Part shown: positions 16,143 through 23,647 of the stretch, one piece after another
How the letters are laid out: the number at the start of each line of letters is the position of its first letter
Position numbering within the stretch: position 1 is the stretch's first letter
Assembly (NCBI GenBank): GCA_001896555.1
Contig: MPOS01000028.1
Coordinates: 153,184 to 217,183 of the forward strand
Reading direction: 5' to 3'
Length of the DNA: 64,000 bases
Origin: Candidatus Phosphitivorax anaerolimi
GTDB taxonomy: Bacteria; Desulfobacterota; Desulfomonilia; UBA1062
Program-made: the position numbers and the translations under genes
Notes under the pieces: model-generated
What the model saw: the letters and a program-made list of their open reading frames with translations, nothing else
What the model was told of the DNA's origin: nothing
Database searches by the model: none

Positions 16143-17087
16143 ATGCATACCAGTGTATTCAGCTCCCCAGGCATCAAGGCCACACAGGTTTCCGACACCG
16201 TCTATGTGATCCAGGGGAACAACCGGGCCCGGTCCCCCTTTTCCAATGCGGTCTGTGTTCTCGACCGGAGCACCCTCCTCATGGACTCTGGCTGCGGCCT
16301 CGACATCATCCATCAGGTGTGCTCCTGCTTACGGATCGATGCCGTGGTCCTCTCACACTCGCATCCTGACCACACCTCGGGCACGTGGCTTCTCCAGGAT
16401 CTCTGCAGCCCCGATATCTCGGTGCCCCGCCAGGGGTCGGACAGCATCGCGCTTGCCGAAAAGCTCGCCCTGAGGTTCGTCGAGCAGGACCTGGCACAGC
16501 TGTGGAGAGAGACCTATCTCCCGGTCACGGGTTTCAGGGATTTTGTCTACACTTCGCAGTTCGACGACGGCACCGAGTTTTCCACCGGCAAGAACCGGTT
16601 CATCGCTATCCACACGCCGGGCCACCTCGCGGATCACTACTGCCTGTGGGAGCCGGACGAGAAGATCCTCGTAGGGTTCGACATCGATCTGAGCCCCTTC
16701 GGTCCCTGGTATGGAAACCCCGAATCAGACCCCGGGCTCTTCCGGAAATCCCTGGATAAGATCAGGGGTCTGCCTGCGGAGGTCTATGTCTCGTCCCATG
16801 CCCGGCCCGTCAAGCAACCCCACTTCATGAAGCGCATGCAGATATACGAGTCGGTCTTCCGCGAGCGGGACGAGGCACTCCTGAACATGGTCCCCCGGAA
16901 TACGTGGATCGGGATCGAGGAGATCGTCGAGCAGTCACCCATCTACAAGAACGATTACCGCGCCCATCCAGACAAAATCTTGCGCTTCGGGGAAAGGCAG
17001 ATGATCGGCAAGCACCTCGCGGGCCTCGTGAACCAGGAGCTGATCGCTGAAGAGCCCGGCGGAAGATTCCGCAAGCTCCTGCCCTGA
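16143..17087 (+). CDS. Metallo-beta-lactamase-fold hydrolase
   Basis: 314 residues from the ATG at 16143. It carries the dinuclear metal motif HSHPDH and the downstream histidines in HTPGHLADHY and SSHARP, typical of the glyoxalase II-like MBL superfamily. The C-terminal third has a winged-helix-like helical tail (GIEEIVEQSPIYKN, then MIGKHLAGLVNQEL), as in the MBL + BLACT-winged-helix group that includes LACTB2. The substrate is unknown. The gene stands alone between a divergent NusG-II gene and the signalling module at 17.3 kb. Confidence 0.85.
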   Translation: MHTSVFSSPGIKATQVSDTVYVIQGNNRARSPFSNAVCVLDRSTLLMDSGCGLDIIHQVCSCLRIDAVVLSHSHPDHTSGTWLLQDLCSPDISVPRQGSDSIALAEKLALRFVEQDLAQLWRETYLPVTGFRDFVYTSQFDDGTEFSTGKNRFIAIHTPGHLADHYCLWEPDEKILVGFDIDLSPFGPWYGNPESDPGLFRKSLDKIRGLPAEVYVSSHARPVKQPHFMKRMQIYESVFRERDEALLNMVPRNTWIGIEEIVEQSPIYKNDYRAHPDKILRFGERQMIGKHLAGLVNQELIAEEPGGRFRKLLP

Positions 17088-17357
17088 CAAAATCCTGCAC
17101 CGCCTTCCCGGCGCCGCAGACGTGCGAAATCCCCCTTTAAACCGGTGCCTCGTCCCACAGGAGCACGTCTCTCCCCGGTCAGGACCCTGTTCCGGGCGTA
17201 TCTGTGCTCAAGAAATATCCGTCATTTTCCGATTCTGCCATTACTGTGAGAGCTGCTTTGTCGAGGAGGATCATCATGTTCACCCAGGACGGACGGAGTC
17301 TGCCCGGATCTGAGCGATCCCCGGATGAGGGGGAAAAAGGCGGGATAGCTGAGAGAA

Positions 17358-19031
17358 ATGTCGAAAATAGCTGAAAACCACTCGAAAAAGACGGTCGAAC
17401 TCTTTCTTGACGACGAAAAGGCCCCTGTCACCATCCTGGTGGTCGACGACAGCCGGGTCGTGCGCACCTATCTGCAGTCTCATCTGCAGAAGGAAGGGTA
17501 CCAGGTCATCGAGGCGAAAAACGGCAAGGAGGCAATCGAGCTGCTGTCCGACGACATCGGCATCATCCTGCTCGACCTGTGGATGCCCGAGATGGACGGC
17601 ATGTCCTGTCTGCGCTATATCAGAGAGAATTTCCCCGACATCCCCACCATCATGCTCACCGTGAGCAACGAGGTGTCCAACGCTGTTGAAGCCATGAAGT
17701 ACGGGGCGTTTGATTACGTCACTAAGCCGTTCAATCCCAGCGAGCTTCTGGCCCTGGTCCAGCAGGCCATCCGCACGAGGATCCAGGCGAGGCGCTTGCG
17801 CAGGATGGAGGACGAGCTCCTCAAGGCCCGGGAGCACGAGATCACCATCGCATCCAGGATCCAGCAGACCCTTCTTTTGGGCGGCCGGCCGAAGAACCTC
17901 AAGGGGATGAAGATCGGTGATCTCACCATCGCATCCAAGAAGATCGACGGCGATTTCTACGACTTCTTCATGGTAAACGACACCTGCCTCGACGTCATCG
18001 TGGGCGATGTCATGGGCAAGGGCATCCCTGCAGCGCTCATGGGAGCGGCGGCAAAGCAGCACTTCATGGGTGCGCTTTTCAGAATGGCCCGCGTCTCTGA
18101 GGCCGAAGAGCTCCCCTCCCCCGAGGAGATCGTTTCTGAAGTGCACGAGGAAATGATCGGCCGGATGAACGAGCTGGAGACCTTCTTCACCCTGTGCTAC
18201 GCGCGGTTTGACACGGCCCGGAAGCTGGTGAGCTACGTGGATTGCGGGCATATGCGCACCATTCACTATCATAGCGACACGGGCACCTGCACCCTTCTCC
18301 AAGGAGTGGACATGCCGCTCGGTTTTCCAGGGCAGAAGGGGTTCAAGCAGGTTCTGGTTCCCTTCACGGACGGCGATCTCTTTTTCTTCTATTCCGACGG
18401 GCTGACCGAGGCCAAGAACCCCAAGTGCGAGTTCTACGGCGAGAAACGCCTGACGGATTTCGTGCGGGGCCACGCCTTTCTCGAACCCCAGGACCTGTGC
18501 AGGGCCGCCTGGAAAGATATCGTGGAGTTCTCGCAGACCGAGAGCTTCTCCGACGACTTCACCTGCGTGGCGGTCAAGATCGAGATACCCGAGCCGGAAG
18601 AGCGCTACAACCAGGAATGGAAGCTGGAGGTGCCCTCTGACCTGGGCGAGCTGGGAAGGGTGCGCTCGCTCATCCGTGATATGTGCAAAGGCCTCGGCTC
18701 GAATCTGGTGGACGACGAAAAGATAAAGATGATCCAGATCGTGGCCACGGAGATCATGACCAACATCATCAAGCATGCATATCAGGGAAAGCCCGGCGAG
18801 ACCATCGCCATCGAGGGAAAAACCTCACGCGACGAGATCATTCTCTACTTCTACGACTGGGGAATCGAGTTCGATTTCGCCTCGGCCCCCAAGCCGGTAT
18901 TCGACGGGTCCAGGGAAGACGGCTTCGGGCTCCATATCATTGCCCATACCGCGGACTATGTCCGCTATTCCCGCGACAGCAGCGGTAAAAACTGTGCATG
19001 TGTGACATTCTTCCTGCAAAGGAGGGAATAA
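17358..19031 (+). CDS. Receiver-SpoIIE phosphatase-HATPase kinase (partner-switching regulator)
   Basis: 557 residues in three modules. Receiver (about 23-140): Asp30/Asp31, phosphoacceptor Asp73 (LLDLWMPEMDG), Lys in TKPF. PP2C/SpoIIE phosphatase (about 190-400): the metal-binding aspartates in KIDGDFYDFF and IVGDVMGKGIPAALMG, and YSDGLTEAKN. RsbW-type HATPase (about 420-555): N-box VATEIMTNIIKHAY and G-box GFGLHII. One protein can thus both dephosphorylate and phosphorylate a STAS partner. This architecture matches HsbR (Pseudomonas) and, in a different module order, SypE (Vibrio). The STAS partner gene starts 2 nt after its stop. Confidence 0.92.
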   Translation: MSKIAENHSKKTVELFLDDEKAPVTILVVDDSRVVRTYLQSHLQKEGYQVIEAKNGKEAIELLSDDIGIILLDLWMPEMDGMSCLRYIRENFPDIPTIMLTVSNEVSNAVEAMKYGAFDYVTKPFNPSELLALVQQAIRTRIQARRLRRMEDELLKAREHEITIASRIQQTLLLGGRPKNLKGMKIGDLTIASKKIDGDFYDFFMVNDTCLDVIVGDVMGKGIPAALMGAAAKQHFMGALFRMARVSEAEELPSPEEIVSEVHEEMIGRMNELETFFTLCYARFDTARKLVSYVDCGHMRTIHYHSDTGTCTLLQGVDMPLGFPGQKGFKQVLVPFTDGDLFFFYSDGLTEAKNPKCEFYGEKRLTDFVRGHAFLEPQDLCRAAWKDIVEFSQTESFSDDFTCVAVKIEIPEPEERYNQEWKLEVPSDLGELGRVRSLIRDMCKGLGSNLVDDEKIKMIQIVATEIMTNIIKHAYQGKPGETIAIEGKTSRDEIILYFYDWGIEFDFASAPKPVFDGSREDGFGLHIIAHTADYVRYSRDSSGKNCACVTFFLQRRE

Positions 19032-19033
19032 GG

Positions 19034-19378
19034 GTGAAACTCCTCACTGAAAACATCGACGGCATCGTGGTCATCTCGTCTCTGCCCAAGGTTCTCGATG
19101 CGAGCAATGCAATGGAGTTCAAGGAGGGTGTTTTCAAGATCATCGAGCAGAGTTCACAGGCGGTGTTCGATATGAGCGCCGTGCAATTCATCGATTCGGC
19201 CGGATGCGGCAGCCTCATCACCACGCTCAGGCGTCTCAAGGAGGCCGGCGGCACCCTGAAGCTCTGCGATGTCCCGAAGCAGGTGCGCTCTGTGCTCGAG
19301 CTGGTGAGAATGCATAAGATCATCGACATCTACAACACCAGGGAAGAGGCGCTGCGGTCTTTCACGGTCGAGCACTGA
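19034..19378 (+). CDS. STAS-domain anti-sigma-factor antagonist
   Basis: 114 residues from a GTG at 19034, preceded by AGGAGGG; an ATG further upstream lies inside the phosphatase gene. It is a single STAS domain of the SpoIIAA/RsbV type, with the phosphorylatable serine in FIDSAGCGSL (Ser55) and the C-terminal helix VRSVLELVRMHKIIDIY. It is the expected substrate of the upstream phosphatase/kinase fusion. In known systems the unphosphorylated STAS protein binds an anti-sigma factor or effector. The possible effectors here are the GT26-STAS protein (20.8 kb) or FlgM (43.5 kb); this is inference. Confidence 0.9.
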   Translation: MKLLTENIDGIVVISSLPKVLDASNAMEFKEGVFKIIEQSSQAVFDMSAVQFIDSAGCGSLITTLRRLKEAGGTLKLCDVPKQVRSVLELVRMHKIIDIYNTREEALRSFTVEH

Positions 19379-19531
19379 GGGCGCCGGGACAAAGAGATCT
19401 GCACACCTCTCCTATCACGAGATCACCGGATGACCAGGGGCGTCCCGAAAAACAGGGTGCTTCTCTTCCACTACCCGCAAGATGATTGCGGCCACCCCTT
19501 TTACTAGACGTACTGTTCCGCGAGAACACGG

Positions 19532-19829
19532 ATGAAATCCTCGCACAATCATCGCATCGACCTGGTTGAAGAGCTCTATGAGCGCTACGGGAAAAACCCG
19601 GGGCTCTCCACCTTCAGGCACAATTTCCGCTTCTGGCGGAAGAAGACCGCATGGACAACGGTCGTGGGCGGGGCGCATCTGGTAAAGCGGCTGCTTGACA
19701 TCCTGGTCTCCTCCTTTCTTCTCATCGCGCTGTCCCCCCTCTTCGTTCTCATCGCCTTTTCCATCAAGCTCACCGACAGAGGTCCGGTCCTCTACTGGCA
19801 GACACGGGTTGGCAAGTGGGACCAGGAAT
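19532..19829 (+). pseudogene. Sugar-phosphate transferase, N-terminal fragment only
   Basis: About 99 residues of a bacterial sugar transferase (undecaprenyl-phosphate sugar phosphotransferase, EPS initiating enzyme): HLVKRLLDILVSSFLL, IALSPLFVLIAFSIKL and GPVLYWQTRVGKWDQE. The family then continues with F-x-(F/Y)-K-F-R-S-M and about 150 more residues carrying the catalytic Asp-Glu pair. Here the match stops abruptly at about 19829 and the sequence runs into an exosortase C-terminal half in another frame; the original frame closes at 19867. The catalytic region is missing, so the product should be inactive. Confidence 0.75.
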
Positions 19830-20265
19830 GGGCTTCAACGTGCTACACGAAGAAACGAGGATCATAGTCCAGAGCCTTCCGGTAGGTGCGGGGGAGGCAT
19901 GCTCGGGCATGAACGTTCTCCAGTCCATGCTCATCGCAGGTTCTGCCCTGGCATTTCTCTTTATCGGCAGGTACCGTAGCTACTGGTGGAACATCCCGGT
20001 CCTGGTGATCATTGCCTGGCTCGCCAACACCTCGAGGATCATTATCCTGTGCGCGGCCGCTCTGACCCTGGGCTCGGAGTTCGCCCTGGGGATATTCCAT
20101 ACCTGGGGCGGATGGATTGTGCTCGCCCTGATGCTCTTTCTCTCCTGGGCCGTTTCTCTGCCCAGGAATCATACCTGCGCAAGACCGCAACCCTTTCGTC
20201 TGCATGAGAAGACCTTCTCTCATCACGCTCCTCATCTGCGCCTACTGTATCCTGTGCTCGCTTGA
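19816..20265 (+). pseudogene. Exosortase C-terminal fragment (N-terminal half missing)
   Basis: About 110-150 residues matching the second half of exosortases (archaeosortase/exosortase membrane peptidases). All three catalytic positions are visible: Cys in GEACSGMN (codon at 19900), Arg in NTSRII and His in FHTWGGW, with intervening transmembrane helices. The first four or so helices are absent; the match begins at GFNVLHEETRI, immediately after the truncated sugar transferase. A protein starting at ATG 19816 would contain the active-site half only. Exosortases cut and transfer PEP-CTERM proteins during EPS export. A deletion fusing two genes is the simplest reading. Confidence 0.7.
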
Positions 20266-20281
20266 TCTCGCAGAGACCTAG
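20204..20281 (+). pseudogene. Possible EpsI N-terminal remnant
   Basis: A 25-codon frame, MRRPSLITLLICAYCILC..., reads like a membrane anchor/signal segment and stops at TAG (20279-20281). It overlaps the end of the exosortase fragment in the way epsI normally follows an exosortase, and it is in the same frame as the EpsI-like C-terminus at 20450. The assignment rests on position and hydrophobicity only. Confidence 0.35.
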
Positions 20282-20316
20282 CTGTCTTCTTCGAGCATTC
20301 CTGCGGGCGCGGCTGC

Positions 20317-20440
20317 CTTTGCCTGTGGTTCTCGCCGGTGGCGATCTTCTGGTTACGGCAGACAAAATCTCATCCTGAGGTCCCAGACAGACCGGTCCTG
20401 CTGGGTTTCGCCCTTCTTCTCTCCTTTTTCGGCGGGGTGG
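20317..20440 (+). pseudogene. Possible second exosortase fragment (N-terminal type)
   Basis: In the same frame as the exosortase C-terminal fragment, but after its stop codon, this stretch reads WFSPVAIFWLRQTKSH, then PDRPVLLGFALLLSFFGG. That resembles the P-L-x-x-x-x-L-x-W-x-R-R plus next helix found near the N-terminus of exosortases. It is followed directly by the EpsI-like C-terminus in a different frame. If correct, N- and C-terminal exosortase pieces lie in the wrong order. Confidence 0.35.
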
Positions 20441-20449
20441 GATCACTGC

Positions 20450-20752
20450 ATGTCCTGGGTCATACCGGGCTGGCAGATCAGAAATAAGACCTTAGTTCCC
20501 ATCCAAGGGGGTGAGGCGTTGCTCCTGCAACTGGAGAAGGACAATATGATCAGGGAAACGGCATACTGGTTCTCCAACGGCAGGCAGCGCCACACCTCGG
20601 TGATGCGATACTGGCTTCAGGCGACCTTGAGGAGGATAATCCTGGGCCGCTCGGATAAGGAGCCTGTACTGATCATGCTCCAGTCTGTGGAAGACCACGC
20701 CCTGAATCTCAGCGAGGTGCTGGATCAGTTCGGGGTGCTGTTCGATATCTAG
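20450..20752 (+). pseudogene. EpsI-family (exosortase-associated) C-terminal fragment
   Basis: 100 codons resembling the C-terminal half of EpsI/exosortase-associated proteins: the WVIPGWQI opening (compare C-L-P-x-x-G-W), TAYWFSNGRQ (usual YWYxxxGR), a helix YWLQATLRRIILGRSDKEPVLIM and a final helix. The N-terminal half with the conserved G-W-x-G segment is missing. The frame is intact from 20450 to 20752, so a short protein might still be made, but the normal EpsI is about 220 residues. It sits 55 nt before the GT26-STAS gene. Confidence 0.6.
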
Positions 20753-20807
20753 CGACCATATTGTTAAGAAAGAGAGAGTATATGCCTGCATCCGGAGCAT
20801 TCCATTC

Positions 20808-22307
20808 ATGAAGCGCGAACCCATCATCATTCTCGGCGTACCCATTGACCGTCTCACCATGGATCAGACGGTTGAACAGATCTTCCATCTCGTGGACTGT
20901 TATGCCCATGACGGCAGACCCAGGCTCGTCTGCACGGTGAACGCGGATTTCCTGACGAACACCCTGAGCTGGAATTTGCGGAAGTCCTCCCATCCCGAGC
21001 TCCAGAAGATACTCCGGAGAGCGGATTTAACAACCGCCGACGGAATGCCCCTGGTATGGGCGAGCAGGCTCCTGGGACCGGCACTGAGCGAGCGGGTCAC
21101 CGGAGCAGACCTCGTACCCTGTATCGCACGTGAGGCCGCCGTCAGAGGGAAATCCCTCTACCTTCTGGGCGGAAACCCCGGAGCGGCCGAGAAGGCTGCA
21201 GCCAGGCTCCAGCAGGCCAATCCGGGCCTGAAGATCGCCGGTTGGGACTCGCCCTTCGTCCATATCCAGGGGATGAGGCTCCCGGAGTCATATGAGGGCG
21301 ACAGCGGAATCGTCGAGAAGATCAATGAGTCAGGGGCCGATATCCTGCTCATCGCATTCGGCAACCCCAAGCAGGAGATGTGGTTCGAGCGGAACAGAGA
21401 CCGTTTGAAGGTGCCGGTGTCCATCGGGGTAGGAGGCACCTTTGATTTCATTGCCGGGTCTGTGTCCCGTGCACCGCTGTGGATGCAGAACGCGGGCATG
21501 GAATGGCTCTGGCGGTTATCCCGGGACCCGGCACGCCTGTGGAAGCGCTACCTCATCGACCTGCTTAAGATCGGCTCGCTCCTGTGGCCCTCGGTCTTTT
21601 TCCATCAGTACACCCGTATGACGACACCCCACGGCTACCTGAAAAAATGCAAAAACGAGATCGTCTCCAGGCACGGCAGCAGGGGGGCCCGCGAGTATCT
21701 CCATGTCGTCCTTCCCGGTATTCTCGATGCCGGATCCGCTGAACGGATACAGTCACTCGTTCCCCGGAAACCGGCTGCTCACCTCATCCTCGATTTCAGC
21801 GAGGTGGGGTTTGCCGACTCCGCGGGGTTGGGAATCATCCTGAATATCATCCTTCTCATGGATGCATCCGCTTTCGGGGTATTCTTTGTGGGACTGAGCA
21901 AGGGCATGAGAAAAAACCTGAGATACAATCGCCTGTACGACCTGGTGTCCCGCCGTGAATATCACACCCTGGACGATGCCCTGCGAGCACTGGATAAGGC
22001 GGACCGCAATCCTTCGCTCCGGTATGAGCTGGAAAAAAACGGCACCAGGATCACCCTTCGTCTCCAGGGCGAGCTCTGCATGCCTGATATTCCACATGAC
22101 CTTGTCAGGATCCTCTCATCCAATAGAGATAAATCGGCCTGGGAAATCGACCTCGGCGGGCTGCGGTTCATCGACTCGGCGGGCATCGTCTTTCTCTTTC
22201 ATCTCAAACAGGCCCTCAAAGAGAAGGGGAAGTCCTGCTCACTGATACGAGCCGGGGGCGATGTGGCACGGATGCTCAAGGTAACAGGTGCCCGGGCATT
22301 TCTCTGA
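20808..22307 (+). CDS. GT26 (WecG/TagA/CpsF) glycosyltransferase fused to two STAS domains
   Basis: 499 residues. Residues 5-265 are a complete family 26 glycosyltransferase: VCTVNADFL, LTTADGMPLVWASRLLG (Asp78), LYLLGGNPGAAEKAA, AFGNPKQEMWF, GVGGTFDFIAG. Residues about 296-395 form one STAS domain (LILDFSEVGFADSAGLG, Ser338) and about 413-499 a second (WEIDLGGLRFIDSAGIV, Ser457). Both keep the serine that RsbW-type kinases phosphorylate. GT26 enzymes add the second sugar (for example ManNAc) to an undecaprenyl-linked primer. It follows the broken exosortase locus and a phosphatase/kinase-STAS pair. STAS fusion to GT26 is not an arrangement I know as characterised. Confidence 0.88.
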   Translation: MKREPIIILGVPIDRLTMDQTVEQIFHLVDCYAHDGRPRLVCTVNADFLTNTLSWNLRKSSHPELQKILRRADLTTADGMPLVWASRLLGPALSERVTGADLVPCIAREAAVRGKSLYLLGGNPGAAEKAAARLQQANPGLKIAGWDSPFVHIQGMRLPESYEGDSGIVEKINESGADILLIAFGNPKQEMWFERNRDRLKVPVSIGVGGTFDFIAGSVSRAPLWMQNAGMEWLWRLSRDPARLWKRYLIDLLKIGSLLWPSVFFHQYTRMTTPHGYLKKCKNEIVSRHGSRGAREYLHVVLPGILDAGSAERIQSLVPRKPAAHLILDFSEVGFADSAGLGIILNIILLMDASAFGVFFVGLSKGMRKNLRYNRLYDLVSRREYHTLDDALRALDKADRNPSLRYELEKNGTRITLRLQGELCMPDIPHDLVRILSSNRDKSAWEIDLGGLRFIDSAGIVFLFHLKQALKEKGKSCSLIRAGGDVARMLKVTGARAFL

Positions 22308-22351
22308 CCGGCCCTTCCTCATGGGCGGGATGGGGTATCTCCCGCGTTATG

Positions 22352-22377
22352 AAATCCGGCCTTTGGCCGGATTTTTT
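22352..22377 (+). terminator. Intrinsic terminator of the GT26-STAS gene
   Basis: Perfect 10-bp stem AAATCCGGCC / GGCCGGATTT with a TTT loop, followed by a T tract. It lies 45 nt after the stop codon at 22307. Confidence 0.85.
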
Positions 22378-22552
22378 ATGTCTGCATCCTGACTTTGCGG
22401 TGCATGGCACGCTTGGGGCGCCCAAGTGGAGAAACCTGCACGGTTCGTTGATGTGCCGCGCGGCTGCGTACATGCAAAGCGCCCAAGAGAGCACCTGCGC
22501 GATCACGGCCCGGATGCCCCTCCCTCGAACCGGGATGCCCTGAAAGGAGGCG

Positions 22553-23647
22553 CTAGAACATGAACCTCCTCCAGGCGATGTTCAGGACCAGGCCGATGCA
22601 TATCCAGTTGATGAGCATGAAGGAGCCGCCATAGCTGATGAACGGCAGGGGCACGCCCACGACCGGGAATATCCCGATGGCCATGGCGATGTTGATGAAG
22701 ATGTGCAGGGTGAAGAATGCCGCCACCCCGAAACAGATCATGGTGCCGAACCGGTCTTTCGCCTTGAAGCCGATCTGGGTTATCTTGGTCACCAGGGCGA
22801 CATACAGGAGCAGGAGCAGGGCCGAGCCCGCGAATCCCCACTCCTCGGCCACCACCGAAAAGATGAAATCCGTATGGTGCTCGGGCAGAAACCTCAGCTG
22901 TGTCTGCGTACCTTCCAGAAACCCCTTCCCCAGAAGACCTCCCGAACCAACGGCGATCTTTGACTGCAAGGCATGGTAGCCGCTTCCCAGCGGGTCACGG
23001 GAGGGATCGAGAAAGGTGAGGATCCTTAGACGCTGGTATTCCTTGAGTGAAAACCAAATGAACGGCATGGCGGATATGAACACGATCAACAGACCGACAA
23101 AGGTTGACCTCTTGATCCCCAGGAGAAGCATCAGAGTGCAGGAGATGAGGGTCACGATCCCGGCGGTCCCCAGATCCGGCTCCACGAGGATGAGCCCCAC
23201 GGGAATGAAGATGAAGAACGCCGGCAGCATGAGCTCCCGGATGCCGTAGCCCTGGATGTGTTTTTTCTGCTCTCCCCAGTATGCCAGCCAGATGATCACG
23301 ATGAGCTTGGCCAGCTCCGAGGGCTGGATGCCTAAGGGGCCGAGAGAGATCCACCTCCGTGCCCCGGAGATCTCCCTCCCTACGATGAGCACCAGGACGA
23401 GCCCGAAGACCATGAGGATATACAGGGGCCAGGCCGACCTCAGCAGCACGCGGTAATCCACGACAAACACGACGATCATCACCAGCATGCCGATCGCGAT
23501 CCACATGAGCTGCTTGTAGAAGATGGTCATGCTGGTGCCCCGCGACGAGCTGTACAGACACAGAAGCCCGATGAATATGATTGCCAGGGCCGTGGTGATG
23601 AGACCCCAGTCGATATTATCGGTTATCCTGGCATACCTGCTCATCAC
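22553..23647 (-). CDS. rodA: Rod-shape SEDS peptidoglycan polymerase RodA
   Basis: 364 residues with about ten transmembrane helices and SEDS-family motifs: GARRWISLGPLGIQPSELAKL, LGTAGIVTLISC, GSGGLLGKGFLEGTQTQLRFLPEHHTDFIF and the C-terminal SYGGSFMLINW. It polymerises lipid II glycan strands for cell elongation together with PBP2. Last gene of the mreB operon; its start overlaps the mrdA stop by 32 nt (ATGATG, either usable). A GT-rich 245-nt stretch follows before the convergent GT26-STAS gene. Confidence 0.96.
   Translation of the reverse strand: MMSRYARITDNIDWGLITTALAIIFIGLLCLYSSSRGTSMTIFYKQLMWIAIGMLVMIVVFVVDYRVLLRSAWPLYILMVFGLVLVLIVGREISGARRWISLGPLGIQPSELAKLIVIIWLAYWGEQKKHIQGYGIRELMLPAFFIFIPVGLILVEPDLGTAGIVTLISCTLMLLLGIKRSTFVGLLIVFISAMPFIWFSLKEYQRLRILTFLDPSRDPLGSGYHALQSKIAVGSGGLLGKGFLEGTQTQLRFLPEHHTDFIFSVVAEEWGFAGSALLLLLYVALVTKITQIGFKAKDRFGTMICFGVAAFFTLHIFINIAMAIGIFPVVGVPLPFISYGGSFMLINWICIGLVLNIAWRRFMF

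Noticed and set aside
17280..18776. 498-codon open frame on the minus strand
   Set aside because: It lies entirely opposite the receiver-phosphatase-kinase gene, has no recognisable domain and shows the biased composition (many D, H, L, V) of an antisense shadow in high-GC coding DNA.
19532..20752. Insertion sequence as the cause of the exosortase scrambling
   Set aside because: No transposase fragment, terminal inverted repeats or target-site duplication is visible around the junctions; deletion/recombination or misassembly explains it better.
22378..22552. Possible small RNA between the GT26-STAS and rodA genes
   Set aside because: GC-rich with short complementary segments, but no promoter, no terminator beyond the one already assigned, and no known RNA pattern.
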